NCBI GenBank assembly: GCA_030562195.1
Contig: JAUJPP010000005.1
Coordinates: forward strand, 8,986,826 to 9,050,825
DNA from: Nipponacmea schrenckii
Lineage: Eukaryota > Mollusca > Gastropoda > Lottiidae
DNA: 64,000 nucleotides
Direction of reading: 5' to 3'
The notes under the pieces are model-generated. The model saw nothing but the letters and a program-made list of their open reading frames with translations. It was not told the DNA's origin and made no database searches. The first letter of the stretch is position 1; each line of letters starts with the position of its first letter. This document shows, in pieces, positions 36,784 to 53,362 of the stretch. The translations under genes and the position numbers were made by a program.

Positions 36784-37526
36784 TTTAATTTGAAGCTACT
36801 TTCAATTTGTTTAGTTTCATTTCCCGCGATATTACGTAATAATTCGGGACGTCGAGTGAACTTTTGTCGATGTTTCTGGAACCGTGTAACTAAAGTGTTT
36901 CGAATGAACGAAATCTCGCGTAATAATACGGGAAATATTTCATCATGGCTGCCAGACAACGTGAATACGATTGAAATTATTGATTGCTGCTCTGATTAGT
37001 CATTCCTCTTCAGTTTTATGTTTTAGATTTAGGGTAAGTGAACGCTTCAAGTCCTTTCCTCAAAGAGCGAAATGTTTTTGGAAAGATAGCTTCACGTGAA
37101 ATTCCAAAATTTGCAAACATTGATGGGTTCTTTCAGTTGTATTTTATGAAAGTCGACCTTGAAAGTCATGGTATTATGAAATTATTATGGGTTGGGTAGG
37201 GTGTAATATTTTGTTACATAAGGTGTCATATTGTGCATTTTTGGAGATGTGTACAATAGCAATCTTTTGGGCTTAACTTATGCATAATAACCAGCAGATG
37301 GAAGGTGAAGGGTCATATGCAGAAGCCAAAATAGTTTAGATTTAGGCCTAGAGATGCTCTTGTGCTAAACCACAAATGAAATAAACCATAATAATGCAAA
37401 TGCCCTACCCTACAATATTGAAATTTGATTATTACATAATTTTTTAAACAAATTAATTTAAGGTCTGGTGGAATAAGTAGTATTTGAACAGATGCCAGTT
37501 TTGTTCGTAGTTTTAGTAGATTAGAA
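36784..37526. other. Head-to-head intergenic region between CENPS copy B and mitofusin
   Basis: 743 bases between two divergent start codons. It contains the E2F-like site, a GACGTC CRE-like core near 36849, and no recognisable repeat, so it is likely a bidirectional promoter plus both 5' UTRs. Confidence 0.5.
36820..36827. promoter_or_regulatory. E2F-like site in the CENPS/mitofusin shared upstream region
   Basis: TTTCCCGC matches the E2F consensus (TTTSSCGC) and is followed by the palindrome ATTACGTAAT. The same site is retained upstream of CENPS copy A at 33888-33895. Functional use is inferred only from position and the cell-cycle role of CENPS. Confidence 0.35.
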
Positions 37527-40500
37527 ATGTCAGGAGTACTCAATCGTCAATTAACCATGGATGAAACACAGAGGGGGCAGGGAAATGGAGCGGGACGTCA
37601 ATTGGGCAATGGTCATAACCTGGGTTCAGCTTTACAGTATTTTGGTCAAGCTAAGAAACGAATCAACGATATATTTAAAGAGATTGGTGAATATATTATA
37701 GAAACAGATAAATTTGTAGATGGTAAGATTTGTTTTTATACAAGACAAATACTCAATTGAGTTATCTGTCCTTTGAAATTATTGAAAGTGTCTAGTTGTT
37801 TGTTTATTATTAGCCTTAGTTGGTAGACCTTTTTTATGTTTTATTCTTTCACCATTTTATCTGATATTGATTCGTTTAACTTGTGTTGAAACATCGTGTA
37901 CCTTGTTATTAAAGAAGCGTGTATTTATCCCATAATTATTATCTTATGCTTTAATGTTTTTAAATTTTGTTCAAGTCTAACATTGTTTGCATGAGGTAAA
38001 AATACATCCAATTCCTTTTGAAACAAAGAAATGAAAAGTTGTGTTTACAAATTTTGTCATATTGCATTTGACATGGCTTGGAATAAGATGTTGTCTAAAG
38101 AGTGGGATATAATATTGTAAATGTTCTGTTTATAGATGTGTTACAGTCAAGTCAAGATGTGATCTCTACAGAATGTTGTCAAGTTGTTAGAGGATTTAAA
38201 GATAAGGTTGGAGGCATCATGGAAATTCTAGCGAGAGACAGAATGAAAGTTGCCTTTTTTGGAAGGTAATTGATAAAATTATTTCAAAAATGCCAAAAAA
38301 ATGTAGTATGTAGGCATGACAACTTAAGTATTACATACCTAGTTACTTAAACAGCAAGGCAGTGACATAATCATATAATCATAATCTAGAAATATTATAG
38401 ATATTTTAACAAGACGTCGATAGCATTGGTTTGTATCATTTCAATTTTTTTGTCTTTATTCAGCCATCTATGGGTCTTGCATTTCCTTAAAATTAAACAT
38501 TTTCTGACATAACTATTGTAAGGACCTGTGACATTATTCATATATTTCATATATTGTTTTTGACCAAATCGGCTAATAATGTCTTCATTTTAAAAATGTT
38601 AAAACTTATAAATTCACATTGTTTAAATACGTTTAGTTATTTCTATTTTGTGTAATTGTTTCTTCAGAACGTCCAATGGTAAAAGTACAGTAATCAACGC
38701 TATGTTACGAGATAAAATCATGCCCAGTGGAATCGGCCATACCACTCATTGTTTTATACAAGTGGAGGGGACAGACTCGCAGGAAGGTTTTCTACTCACA
38801 GAGGAATCGGATCAACAACAAAGCATTAATGTGAGTTCTTTTGTTATTTTTTGACTTGTGTTTTTCTATAATTAAAGTTCCCTCTAGTAGTTCTTTTTCA
38901 AATATTAACTGTTTTTTTGGGTAATTTTTTAATAAAATACCAATCTTCTGATGTTGTTTTAATGATACTTAATAGGTTTTTAAATGCCTATTTTTTTTGA
39001 ATACTTAATAAACTTATAATATACAAGGCTATTTAAACTGAATGAGCTTCAAAATACGTAAAAAAATGTAATTCTATGTTTCCATATTTCAATCTGTTTT
39101 CTAATATTCAATTTATTTTTAAAAGTTTAATTTGTATTCAAATATGGTTTATACTAAAACAATGGGGTTAGGGTTGTTTAATATTTTTTGTATATTTTCA
39201 CTTTCTAGTCTATAAAACAACTGGCACATAATCTTAGTGCCGTCAAATTAGAAGAAAATTCCCTTGTAAGAATTCTCTGGCCGAAATCAAAATGTAAATT
39301 TTTAAAGGAAGATGTAATCTTTGTGGACAGGTGAGTTTATATATTTTCGGGATTTTTCAGGGACATGAATATTTTTATCTGTTATTAAGACTTGTTAGTT
39401 GTCAGACAATAACACCTTATGATTTAACTAAAAATTTTGAAAGGTTAAATCACAACAAACCCAGGCTTTTATATTATTTAAAAGTAACGAATTCGAGTGA
39501 TAAGGATAAGCGATGATCAATTAGTGCCTTTGTTCAGCTCTATGCCTCTAAAGAAGTTTCCCTCATTGCCCACTGTATGTTATCTGTTCTAGCCCTGGTA
39601 TAGATGTCACCCAGCAACTAGATTCCTGGATAGACAAGTACTGTTTAGATGCTGATGTGTTTGTTTTAGTCGGCAATGCTGAATCTACTCTCATGCAAAC
39701 AGTAAGAATAACCTTTATATTGATTTCAAAGTCTTCCATTGACATCATTTTGAACTTAAATCTGCAAAGTCTGCCCATAAGGTGCAGAAGAGTAGGATGT
39801 AAAACTCCATTATTTCATATCATTTTTTGTGGAAGGGCACTAAGTACCTCAGTTTTTGTGAGCTTTAGAAATTCTGATGTCAAATTAATATACTGACCCT
39901 TTGGAGGCAATGCAGATTAATTAAATTTCTCCAGACCACAGTCCTCTGAAACAGGGATATTGGAATTGCGCATTAGTAACCAAAAACTTAACAAAGACTA
40001 GAAAACCTCTTTACAATTAAAATCTAAATTGGTTTTGGTTTTTTTTCAGGAGAAAAATTTCTTCCATAAAGTGAGCTCTCGTCTTTCATCTCCAAATATA
40101 TTTATTTTAATGAATCGATGGGATGTTTCTGTGCTGGAAGAAGATGTAGAAGAGGTAGGTTTCAGCATAGATATATGGGCGTATATTGTTGTAGCCCCTG
40201 TATGTCCGTCCGTCTGTCAACATTTATTGTAGACACAATAGAAGCTACGAATTTTCTATTTTTCAAATATTCTCCTTATAAACTTAAAATCATTTGATAA
40301 ATGAAAGTAAATTGTATTAAAATTGGAATCTGATAACATTTGTTAGCATTGAGTAAAAAGTTAAGGGATTCCTTTTAAAACTTCCACCTAAAAGCACTGG
40401 CCCTGGCTTAGGAATTTGTTGATCCATATCTAAATCTATCTATCCCACTGTTTTAAAGAAAACCGTCTTTTTTACAAAGGAAACTTTGCAAATATTGATA

Positions 40501-43500
40501 ACATGGCAACCATGACAGATTTCTGTCTCTATATTTCTGGTTCACGTTAATTTCAGGTCCGTCTGCAACATTTAGACCGTAACCTTGGTTTCCTGGTAGA
40601 TGAGTTGAAAGTTGTGAGTAATAAAAAAGAAGCAGAAGACCGAATATATTTTATATCAGCGAGAGAGGCGTTGATATCGAGACTCCATCAAGATAAAGGC
40701 ACACCCACTCCTAGTAAGTATTATTTGTTAAATATTTGACTCAATCTAGTTCTCTCCCTTTGTTATATGTTGTCAGGAAATGAAAATGAAATGAATGGAG
40801 TTTTACGTCCTACTTTTCTGCACCTTATGGGCTAATGAAGACGGCCGATGCCATGCAGTGTGCTATGAGGGAAATTTTGCCAGGACAGCGGCATTAGCCT
40901 GCCTTTTTTCGGTTTCCAACTATCGAGGGAACTTTAACGTGCACAGCCTGTAGCACACAGGGCCTCGGTTTATGTCCCATCCGAACAACTAGACGCTTTT
41001 TCCATGTCAGTCCCTCCGACCTGCATCACTGACAAGGGGAACCAACGTCTTTCGTACAAATTGATTTTAAATTAAGTTTTGTTATCCAGTCAAATGACCG
41101 TGTTTCCCTTCATTTGGGTGAAAAAATTACTAATCTATATACTATTTATAAACTTATGGACTCTCTTGTGCATTTTATCAACCGTTTTCCTTATTGTTCA
41201 CTGCATGATGTGACAGTTATTATCAAGTCAATCACCCCTAACTATTTGTATTGTGATATTTCAGCTGGCACATTACAAGAAGGTTTTCAAGGCAGATTAT
41301 TTGAGTTTGCTAATTTCGAACGTAAATTTGAGGTTTGTATATAAGAAATTGTTGATTTTCTAGTTTTTGTGTAGAATTGTCTGATTTCAATGTGTTTATA
41401 TGAAAATTTAAATACCCCTGTTTGTTTTACTACATCTATTGTGCAATTTGGAGCGCTAAAACACCATTTACAGTATAGCTGTCCTGATGAGGATTGTGTA
41501 TCTGAAACATATGTCATAAGCATGAAATGAGCTATAATCTATTAGTCCAAGTATTAAAATGACAATGGTTTTATTTTTAGGAATGTATCTCCAAGTCGGC
41601 AGTCCAGACTAAATTTGAACAGCATACTAAACGAGGGAAGTCCATCACGTCTGAGGTGCGAGGTGTCATGGAAGAGACCTATCATAAAAGTCTTACAAAA
41701 ACGTAAGTTTATTTCGCTTGTATTTTATCCTTGATCGTTATAAATGTTGAAGGCTTATAACTTCTTGCTTTAGAAGATCCATTGACAGTTGGAAATCTCA
41801 AAAAGTGTACTGGCAAAATTTCCCTTAATGCGCACAGCATACCGTTGCCTTTTTCCATACGAGTCCCGCAGACATGCATCACTGCTAAGGGGAAAATTGG
41901 TTGAAAAATCTTGACCATTGCAAGGGTTGAATATTGGGTCTCTCAGGTTAGCAAGCAAGCGTTTGACTCACTTCCCCACCTTATAATTTCCAAGAAATAT
42001 CGAAGATTGAATAGGAACTGGAACCTAGACTTGATAATCTGATAATCTGATAATCTGTATGTTATTTTAGTGAAGAACAAGTAAAGGAGTATAGAGAGAA
42101 ATGCGATGAGTTAGATTATCTTGGTAAACAGTTAAAATTATTAACTTTCGAAGTCAAAGATAAAATAAAACTCATGGTGGAGGACGTCGAGAGAAAGGTA
42201 AGAAGTTTTGGACATTTAATCTTCATCAGGACAGAAATACCAACGGACATAAGGATTTTCTGACCTCTTATCTGATGTCGACACATGTTTCAGATATAAG
42301 ATCCTCATCAGGACTGCAAATGACGAAACCAAGAACGCTATATATGTAATATTTATTTTTCCAGGTCGCAAGTGCGTTAAATGATGAAATCCGTCGCTTG
42401 TCTTTATTAGTAGAAGACTTTGATAGACCCTTTCATCCAGACAATTTGTTAATTAATGTATATAAAAAGGTAAGATTAGACTTATTTTTGACTGGATGTT
42501 TGGGACTAGCAGTAAAATGAACTGGATGTGTCACATATTCATTTTAAAAAAGGTTTGATTGACTGAAATTCATTGAAGTTACTGCTCCTTGGGACAATGT
42601 TCGAAGCGCTTACAGTTTATTGTAGACAAACCATATGCCTGATTTACGTTTTGAAAAGGAACATGTAGAGTTGAATTTTAGTTCAGTTAGTTCTATGACT
42701 CTGAAAATTGGTTTAAAAATTATTTAAAATCTTTCTCAAATTTACCAGCTGACACCTCCCTTTTCCAATTTTAATTTTTCTCCTAAGGAACTGCATTTAT
42801 TTGTGGAAAATTCTCTTTGTGAGAATTTAAGTGGAAGGTGTACGGGGAATATTCTTAAAAAAATAGATTTTGCCGAACAGTATATTATTGGTGAGCAGAG
42901 CGTCTGGAAGTTGATGTATTCGTAATGCATGGTTTAATATTGGCCTCCCTCCTTTTCTTGTGTGCTTATATATTTAGTTTTTAAATGCCCTTGACGCAAT
43001 TTTCATTTTCAAAATAATCTTTATTATCTCATTCATCATAGTTGATCAAAGATATTTTTACACGTTCTGAGATTTCCGATTTTCTGTCAGGTGTCTGATT
43101 CCTGCGATTATAGAAATGCTTAATTGAATATGACGTCACTATCACATTCGGCTTAAAGCAATATCTTATGACCTTTGTGATGAGTGACGTCATATAGTGC
43201 TTAGTTTTATCGGAATTGTAAGAACTGCAGACATCAGACTGATAATTGGTGTTAATGTATGAAAATGTCCCAGACTCTGTGTAGATATCTTTATGAGACT
43301 ACATCATTGTGTATTTAAGCCATATTTTTATATTTATTTTGTTTTTATTTGCTAATATGGTGTGGTTTATTTTAGATACTATTTTAGTTTGGTGTGGTTG
43401 AATTGTCAATTATTTATGAAAGTCAAATATCTTTTAGATGCCCCCAAAACACTAAATTTCTTGGGGAGCTTATTTTAATGAAATTTGAAAACTTTCAAAC

Positions 43501-46500
43501 ATCACTTTAGATCGTTTTAATTCTAAGCATAAACGAAATTTATTTTGCGGTAATTTTTGGTACAAAATTTACTTTTTTGGCAATAAGTCCAAACTTCAAT
43601 TCATTTTTTTAATCAAGAATTTAGTTTTATTTAAGACCCTATAACTTACCCAAATTAAAGCTTTGATTTTCCCAAAGAATTGACAATTCTATTTAAGTAA
43701 TCACCCTACAGTAGTGGATTATCTTTTCCTGATTTTCTGCACTGCCTGCATTGTTATGTATTTGTGTTTATTTAGGAAATGCATGCTCACGTAGAGCAAA
43801 CATTAGGTCGAAATCTACAGCAACGGTGCTCAACTGTTTTATTACAAGCTGTGACAGACACACAAAACCAAATGACAGGTAAACCAATCAAAACTCTTTA
43901 TTCTCTGTTACAAGTCTATTGATTGGATTAGATTTGATTTCAATTTTTAAAACACTCTCTTCATTGGACAATTTAAAAAAAAATTTAAATCGCTTATCAC
44001 AACGGGTCAAGTATTGAAGAGTAAATTTTTAATTTTCGAACGCGAATAATTCTAGGCACACATGGATTTTCAAATGATTAGTCAAACATAAGGAAAATCC
44101 GTCTCTTTAAATATTCAAATTGTGCATTTATAACTTTGAATGCAGATCATAACAGTAAAGCAGTTTCTACTGGCTATATAGGTGCTATATAGCTTGTTTT
44201 GGTGCTGATGCACCTTAATACATTTCATTTCTACTGGCTATAATATCTATATTAATCCATTTAGAATGAGTGCATCTTAATATTATTTTAATTTTAAATG
44301 TATTTTTGTCTAGTATTTCATTTCTTTAAGATCAATAACCTACTGTAAAGTTTTTATGATAAAATTTTCAAAAAATTCAACATAAAAAATTCTGTAATAA
44401 ATTTAATTTATATCGGATTTTGAAAAATTTTGAAATTAAAACAACAAAAATTTTTCTAAAATGTAATTTGTGTTGTTGTTTTTAGAAAGATTATCAGCGT
44501 TATTACCAGATGAGACCAGACAACAGTTATTTAGTCAGATACCTAAACGGGAGTTCGAGATAGCCTACAGACTGGACTGTCGTAATCTGTGTGCCGATTT
44601 CAATGAAGATATTGAATTTCGTTTTTCGTTCGGACCTACTGCTTTAATGCAGAAGTTCATGGGATCCAAAACTGCCAGAAATGCTTTGATTGGTTCAGCA
44701 GGCATGGTAAGTACATTTCTTTGAAATAAAGAGACAGCACTAAGAATTCGAAGTGCCAATTTCAGATATGTGTTATCTACGAATAACAATGTGACAATTT
44801 TGCCATTGGGAGGTACCTTTTGTAACAGGCTTTCCTCTTTCAATGTCTTTATTCTCTCCCATTCAATCCTTTGATTACCCATAATGCATGTTAATATTTG
44901 CCTGCAGTACTGATGTCATTTGACGAATTTAGTAGAAAAGTTTCTAATCAAAGTTCATGATTTCTTGACAGACGGCCTTTGTCTGAAGTCAACTCTGCTT
45001 GGCTACATAGAGGTGAAAGGTTAATATTAAGATACATTGAAATAGAGAATCAACAGCGGATAAACATTATGAAAAATTATGAAAGAAATTTTATGTCGTT
45101 CTAGATGAACCAAGGTCCAAATCAACATGCAGCTGGTGATGCTAGTGCAATATTATCGAAACAGAATGGAGATGTAGTAGCCACTGCCCTGTCTACGTTT
45201 GTTTCTCTAGCATCAAAATCAACTCTAGGAACTGTAGCTGTAGTTGGTGTGGTAAGTTATGGATTGATTCTATTATTGTTTGAATGACCCTAAGTTCATG
45301 GCACAGAGAGTTAAATGTTTGTGGGTTTTTTTTAAGACCATTGGTAGTGCTTTTGGGACAGACTTTTGCCTTTATTACCCCTCTCCCTAATCAATATATA
45401 CATAATGAATATAAAAAGATAATGTATAATTGGTGTGATCTTCTGAACAGGTTCTTTTGTTCCAATTTAAATCTCAATCGAAGCACGTTCAAAATGGTCC
45501 CTTCTTTTTCTTCTAAGCCATTTTGAATTCTCCCTACTCCTTCTATACTTTTTGTTTCTGTACTGTTTCATCTTGTTTCATTCAACATACTTTTGATTCT
45601 TACATTTGCAAACATAATGTCCTAAAGATCAACATTGCAGCTCGATTCAGACATGACTGGCAAAAGATAATTCAAAAACATGAATACTTAAAACAAAAGT
45701 CATTATACAATTGTTCATCATTTCAGATAGGGAAAGCAGCAGGTTTAAAGGTAATAGCTGTGTCTGCTATGTTATACGGGTTATTGTATATGTATGAGAG
45801 GCTAACCTGGACAACCAAGGCTAAAGAACGAAGTTTTAAACAACAATATGTAGAATATGCTAGTAGTAAATTACGTTTAATCGTTGATTTAACCAGTTCC
45901 AACTGCAGTCATCAAGTTCAACAGTAAGTCAAGAAATTTCTTTTCTCCAAAACCTTGGACAAATTTTAGCAAAATTTAAATGAATTTAAAATATATATAT
46001 ATTTGGCAATTGATGAAAAGGCCCCCTGATGATTCTTTATTATTAAGTTGCCATAGAAATAAATTTTTTCAGCTATTGATTATTAAATTAAGTTTTAGCT
46101 ATGTGGAGGCAGCGTGTACTTCCATTAAAACTTGTGGGAGCCGAGTTAGATGCTTGCTCGCTAACCTGAGAAGATAAAAATTCCTAGACAGTTGAAATCG
46201 CAACAAGAGTAGGCTGATGCCTATTTCTCATTAGCCCATAAGATGCAGAAGAGTAGGACATTAAACTCTATTCATTTCATTTCATTTTCAAGAATTTAAC
46301 AAAACAAGAGAGAGGCCAAAAAAAATTCAGATCTTGATATCTTATATAGCCTAAGTCTATAAATAATTATGTGTTAAATGAATTAATTTCTTTCAGAGAA
46401 CTAAGTTCTACTTTTGCACGTCTGTGTCATCAAGCGGACATTTCTAAACTAGAACTACAAGAAGAAATCAAATCTCTGGAACATGTAATTGAGAAATTAA

Positions 46501-46783
46501 GAGAAACCACAAGTAAAGCTAAAACACTCAGGTAGGCATTTTCATAATGTCTTATACCTTGACTGCAATAGACATCTTGCTTGTATCTCCACAATGTAAA
46601 GCTATTACAAACTTCTTACTTATACCTTGACTGCAATAGCCATCTATTTGGTATGTTCACAATGTCAAAGTCATTTGCTGTGGATATACTTCTATAAAAT
46701 ATCACATATATTTCAGGAACAAAGCTGATTGGTTAGATAGTGAATTGAATAGTTTTAGCAGTATGTATCTAAAAGAAACATGA
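37527..46783 (+). CDS. MFN2: Mitofusin, outer-mitochondrial-membrane fusion GTPase
   Basis: Seventeen exons give 757 aa: 37527-37722, 38136-38265, 38668-38830, 39209-39330, 39593-39701, 40050-40154, 40557-40713, 41265-41332, 41581-41702, 42071-42197, 42365-42469, 43776-43878, 44486-44706, 45105-45251, 45727-45923, 46397-46531, 46717-46783. Dynamin-type GTPase motifs are intact: G1 GRTSNGKST (108-116), G2 threonines in GIGHTTH, G3 DSPG (203-206, codon 204 split by an intron), G4 NRWD (262-265). Two adjacent membrane segments lie about 601-648 ([11 protein letters not shown], then [20 protein letters not shown]), followed by the C-terminal heptad-repeat HR2. It drives fusion of mitochondrial outer membranes. 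The length equals human MFN2; invertebrates usually have one MFN/Marf, so the symbol marks the family, not strict MFN2 orthology. Confidence 0.96.
40780..41044 (-). mobile_element. SINE family 1, minus strand
   Basis: Reverse complement of the tail (GAATGGAGTTTTACGTCCTA) through the core to the part next to the head, antisense in a mitofusin intron. Confidence 0.8.
41475..41525 (+). ncRNA. Hammerhead-ribozyme-like core, copy 4
   Basis: GTC CTGATGA, a GGAT-TGTGT-ATCT hairpin, GAAA, ACA/TGT and then C at the cleavage position. In a mitofusin intron. Confidence 0.5.
41772..41990. mobile_element. Internally inverted SINE family 1 copy
   Basis: The left half (41772-41852) is SINE mid region in plus orientation. 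The right half (41855-41990) is the tRNA-like head in minus orientation (reverse of box A and of the CGCTTGCTTGCTAACCTGAG segment). The two parts of one element are joined in opposite directions. Confidence 0.65.
42272..42320 (-). ncRNA. Hammerhead-ribozyme-like core, copy 5 (best match)
   Basis: On the minus strand: GTC CTGATGA, a GGAT...ATCT hairpin, GAAA, ACA-TG-TGT, C17, then GAC pairing with the GTC before CTGATGA to start stem I. A second truncated CTGATGA half follows at 42226-42238 in the same direction. Confidence 0.6.
46128..46287 (+). mobile_element. SINE family 1, internally deleted
   Basis: Has the head segment TTAGATGCTTGCTCGCTAAC, then jumps to AGTTGAAATCGCAACAAGAG and the tail, in a mitofusin intron. 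Confidence 0.7.
46548..46665. repeat. Two copies of the 72-bp repeat in a mitofusin intron
   Basis: Shares CTTATACCTTGACTGCAATA and CACAATGTAAAGCTATTACA with 1025-1283. Confidence 0.7.
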
Positions 46784-47031
46784 TGCCATTCTATGATTGA
46801 CATCTCAACATTTGGAAAATTGAAAACTCACTTGGAAATAGTATACTTGTATGATCATATAGATGAACCAATGCAAAACAAATATTTCCAACAAGACTAG
46901 TTTTCTGAAGGATTTTCAAGATTGGTTTGGATTTTTAAAGAAGATCTACAAAGATATGCTTCCTTTGAAACAATATTTGAAGTATTTTTCTAGATTTTGT
47001 TTAAGGAATTACATGCTAATGTTCTCATTCA

Positions 47032-47037
47032 AATAAA
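47032..47037 (+). terminator. Candidate mitofusin poly(A) signal
   Basis: AATAAA about 250 bases after the stop. Another lies near 47682 beyond the minisatellite, so the real 3' end could be either. Confidence 0.35.
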
Positions 47038-47204
47038 ACTGCCTGAAAATTGTTACAAAACATATTATTAGCTGTGAATTCTGAAGAGATTATTCAAAAT
47101 TTGTTTTTCCCCACTCTTCAATTGCCTATATTACTTGGCTGTAAAAAGTTTCAAAATTTACAGACAACCATTATTCTAGATGTAGACTTCTATTTATTTT
47201 TTTA

Positions 47205-47672
47205 AACACAACATTTCATTACACATACAGGTAACGTTTCATTACACATACAGGTAACGTTTCATTACACATATAGGTAACGTTCATTACACATACAGGT
47301 AACTTTACCTGTATGTGTAATGAAACGTTACCTGTATGTGTAATAAAACGTTACCTGTATGTGTAATGAAACGTTACCTGTATGTGTAATGAAACGTTAC
47401 CTGTATGTGTAATTAAAAGTTACCTGTATGTGTAATGAAACGTTACCTGTATGTGTAAGGAAACGTTACCTGTATGTGTAATGAAAGTTACCTGTATGTG
47501 TAATTAAAGTTACCTGTATGTGTAATAAACGTTACCTGTATGTGTAAGGAAACGTTACCTGTATGTGTAAGGAAACGTTACCTGTATGTGTAATGAAACG
47601 TTACCTGTATGTGTAATGAAACGTTACCTGTATGTGTAAGGAAACGTTACCTGTATGTGTAATGAAACGTTG
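47205..47672. repeat. 23-bp minisatellite with an internal orientation switch
   Basis: Four units read CATTACACATACAGGTAACG. From about 47300 some sixteen units read CGTTACCTGTATGTGTAATG, the reverse complement. It lies in the 3' region of mitofusin. Confidence 0.9.
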
Positions 47673-47799
47673 TGTTTAGAAGAATAAATAGGAGTCTATA
47701 TCTATAAAAATTGTTGTCTCTTTATGTACAGTGGTACTTCTGAAGGATTACTGTCATGTCTTTAAAAACTAGCATTAACTATACTACAAAGTGTTACAA

Positions 47800-47860
47800 T
47801 TGCTATATATATGTATGTATATATTTATGTATGTATGTATATATGTATGTATATATGTAT
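47800..47860. repeat. ATGT/ATAT microsatellite
   Basis: Run of ATGTATGTATAT repeats downstream of mitofusin. Confidence 0.8.
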
Positions 47861-47946
47861 GAGATTCCAGATATGTTGTTATGTTTGTCTGTTGATAGAT
47901 GATGGTTTTGAAGTGTAATAGTAACGTTATAAGGTTTTACTTTTTA

Positions 47947-48106
47947 AGGTCCTTATTCTCTAAAACTTATAAAATAAATCTAGATTTTAAGAAATACAGT
48001 AATCTGATTGGATATCAAAATTAAATTTAAAATATATCTTATTAGCTGACCACTCAGATGACTGGAAAACTAAAATCAGGTTAAGTTGAGTTTTGAACAA
48101 TAAGGG
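47947..48106. mobile_element. Foldback element, copy 5
   Basis: Same family, in the region between mitofusin and the second GH9 gene. Begins CCTTATTCTCTAAAACTTAT and ends near GTTTTGAACAATAAGG. Confidence 0.65.
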
Positions 48107-49153
48107 ACTCAGATGTATATTATTTATCCAAAGGTGCTAATCTAATGTAGAATACAATGTGTGTTTTCTTATAGCTGCATAGATCAGCTAACTCTCAATA
48201 TGGCTGTGGTTTGAATTGAGTCTTTTCTGTCTGAGATCAGCTACACAGTCTGTTCGTTTTCAAGACAGAAGAACAACTCAATTTATAATGAGGCAGAAAA
48301 GGTTCTTGACAGACTTTAAAAACACACCTCATTTGCCGATATTATATTATGGCCTTGGTATTTTAAAACTGTAATCGCTAGTGAAACCTCAAGGTAGAAT
48401 TGTGAATTTCTTGCTGAATGGTTGTTGAAGTATCCTCTGTAGGTTTTAAAATGGTTGTTTGTTGAAGTAGTTGTTAGCCAAGTTGTGTTTTGTTGTTATA
48501 TATTTTAGTGCTTATATTATGTGCCCTAGCGTATTTAAAATCTAACCACTGAATTCCAAATGAAATATTATATAAATCAAATATGATAGATATTTTTTTT
48601 TATTATACAAAATTGTGATTTATTTATAACTTGCTTTTTGCTAAAACATCTTTGCAATTTATCTTTGTTGGTTTTTTGTGATAATATTTTTTGTTCTGTT
48701 TATGTGACTTCCATGTCGTTTATGTGGCAAGTGGCAATTGTAGCAGAGACAAGAAATTTAATATGTAGGAAACAGAATATTGGTTATTTCTAGAATTCAC
48801 AGCTTTCATAATGGACTGTACAAAGTATTAAACAATAAGATACATTTCTGTTTTTATTCTTTTTGGTTTTTTGGTTTTGGAAACAAAAGTATAAAAAAGT
48901 CACGTTTTGCGAGAATCCTATCATTCTATCCCAAAGTCAAACAAAAGACATAATGTTGCAAGCATTGTAATGTGCAAACAATCAAATAAACCTAAAAAAG
49001 ATTTAGAATATTTTATCTGTATTGGGTTCACTGATAGCATAAATTAATAAACCACGTCACAGAATCAATATACATATAAAAAAAATTAATAAAACATTTC
49101 AACAATCCCTTTAACTGTAAAATTTAGAAAAAATGGTAATTTATGAATGTTTC

Positions 49154-53362
<4,209 letters not shown>

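Larger units (their letters stand above)
46784..49153. other. Tail-to-tail gap between mitofusin and GH9-2
   Basis: Long AT-rich stretch with the inverted minisatellite, a microsatellite and a foldback element. Probably the mitofusin 3' UTR in part. No exons seen. Confidence 0.5.

Noticed and set aside
44565..44882. 105-aa minus-strand ORF over mitofusin exon 13
   Set aside because: Antisense shadow of a confidently assigned exon.
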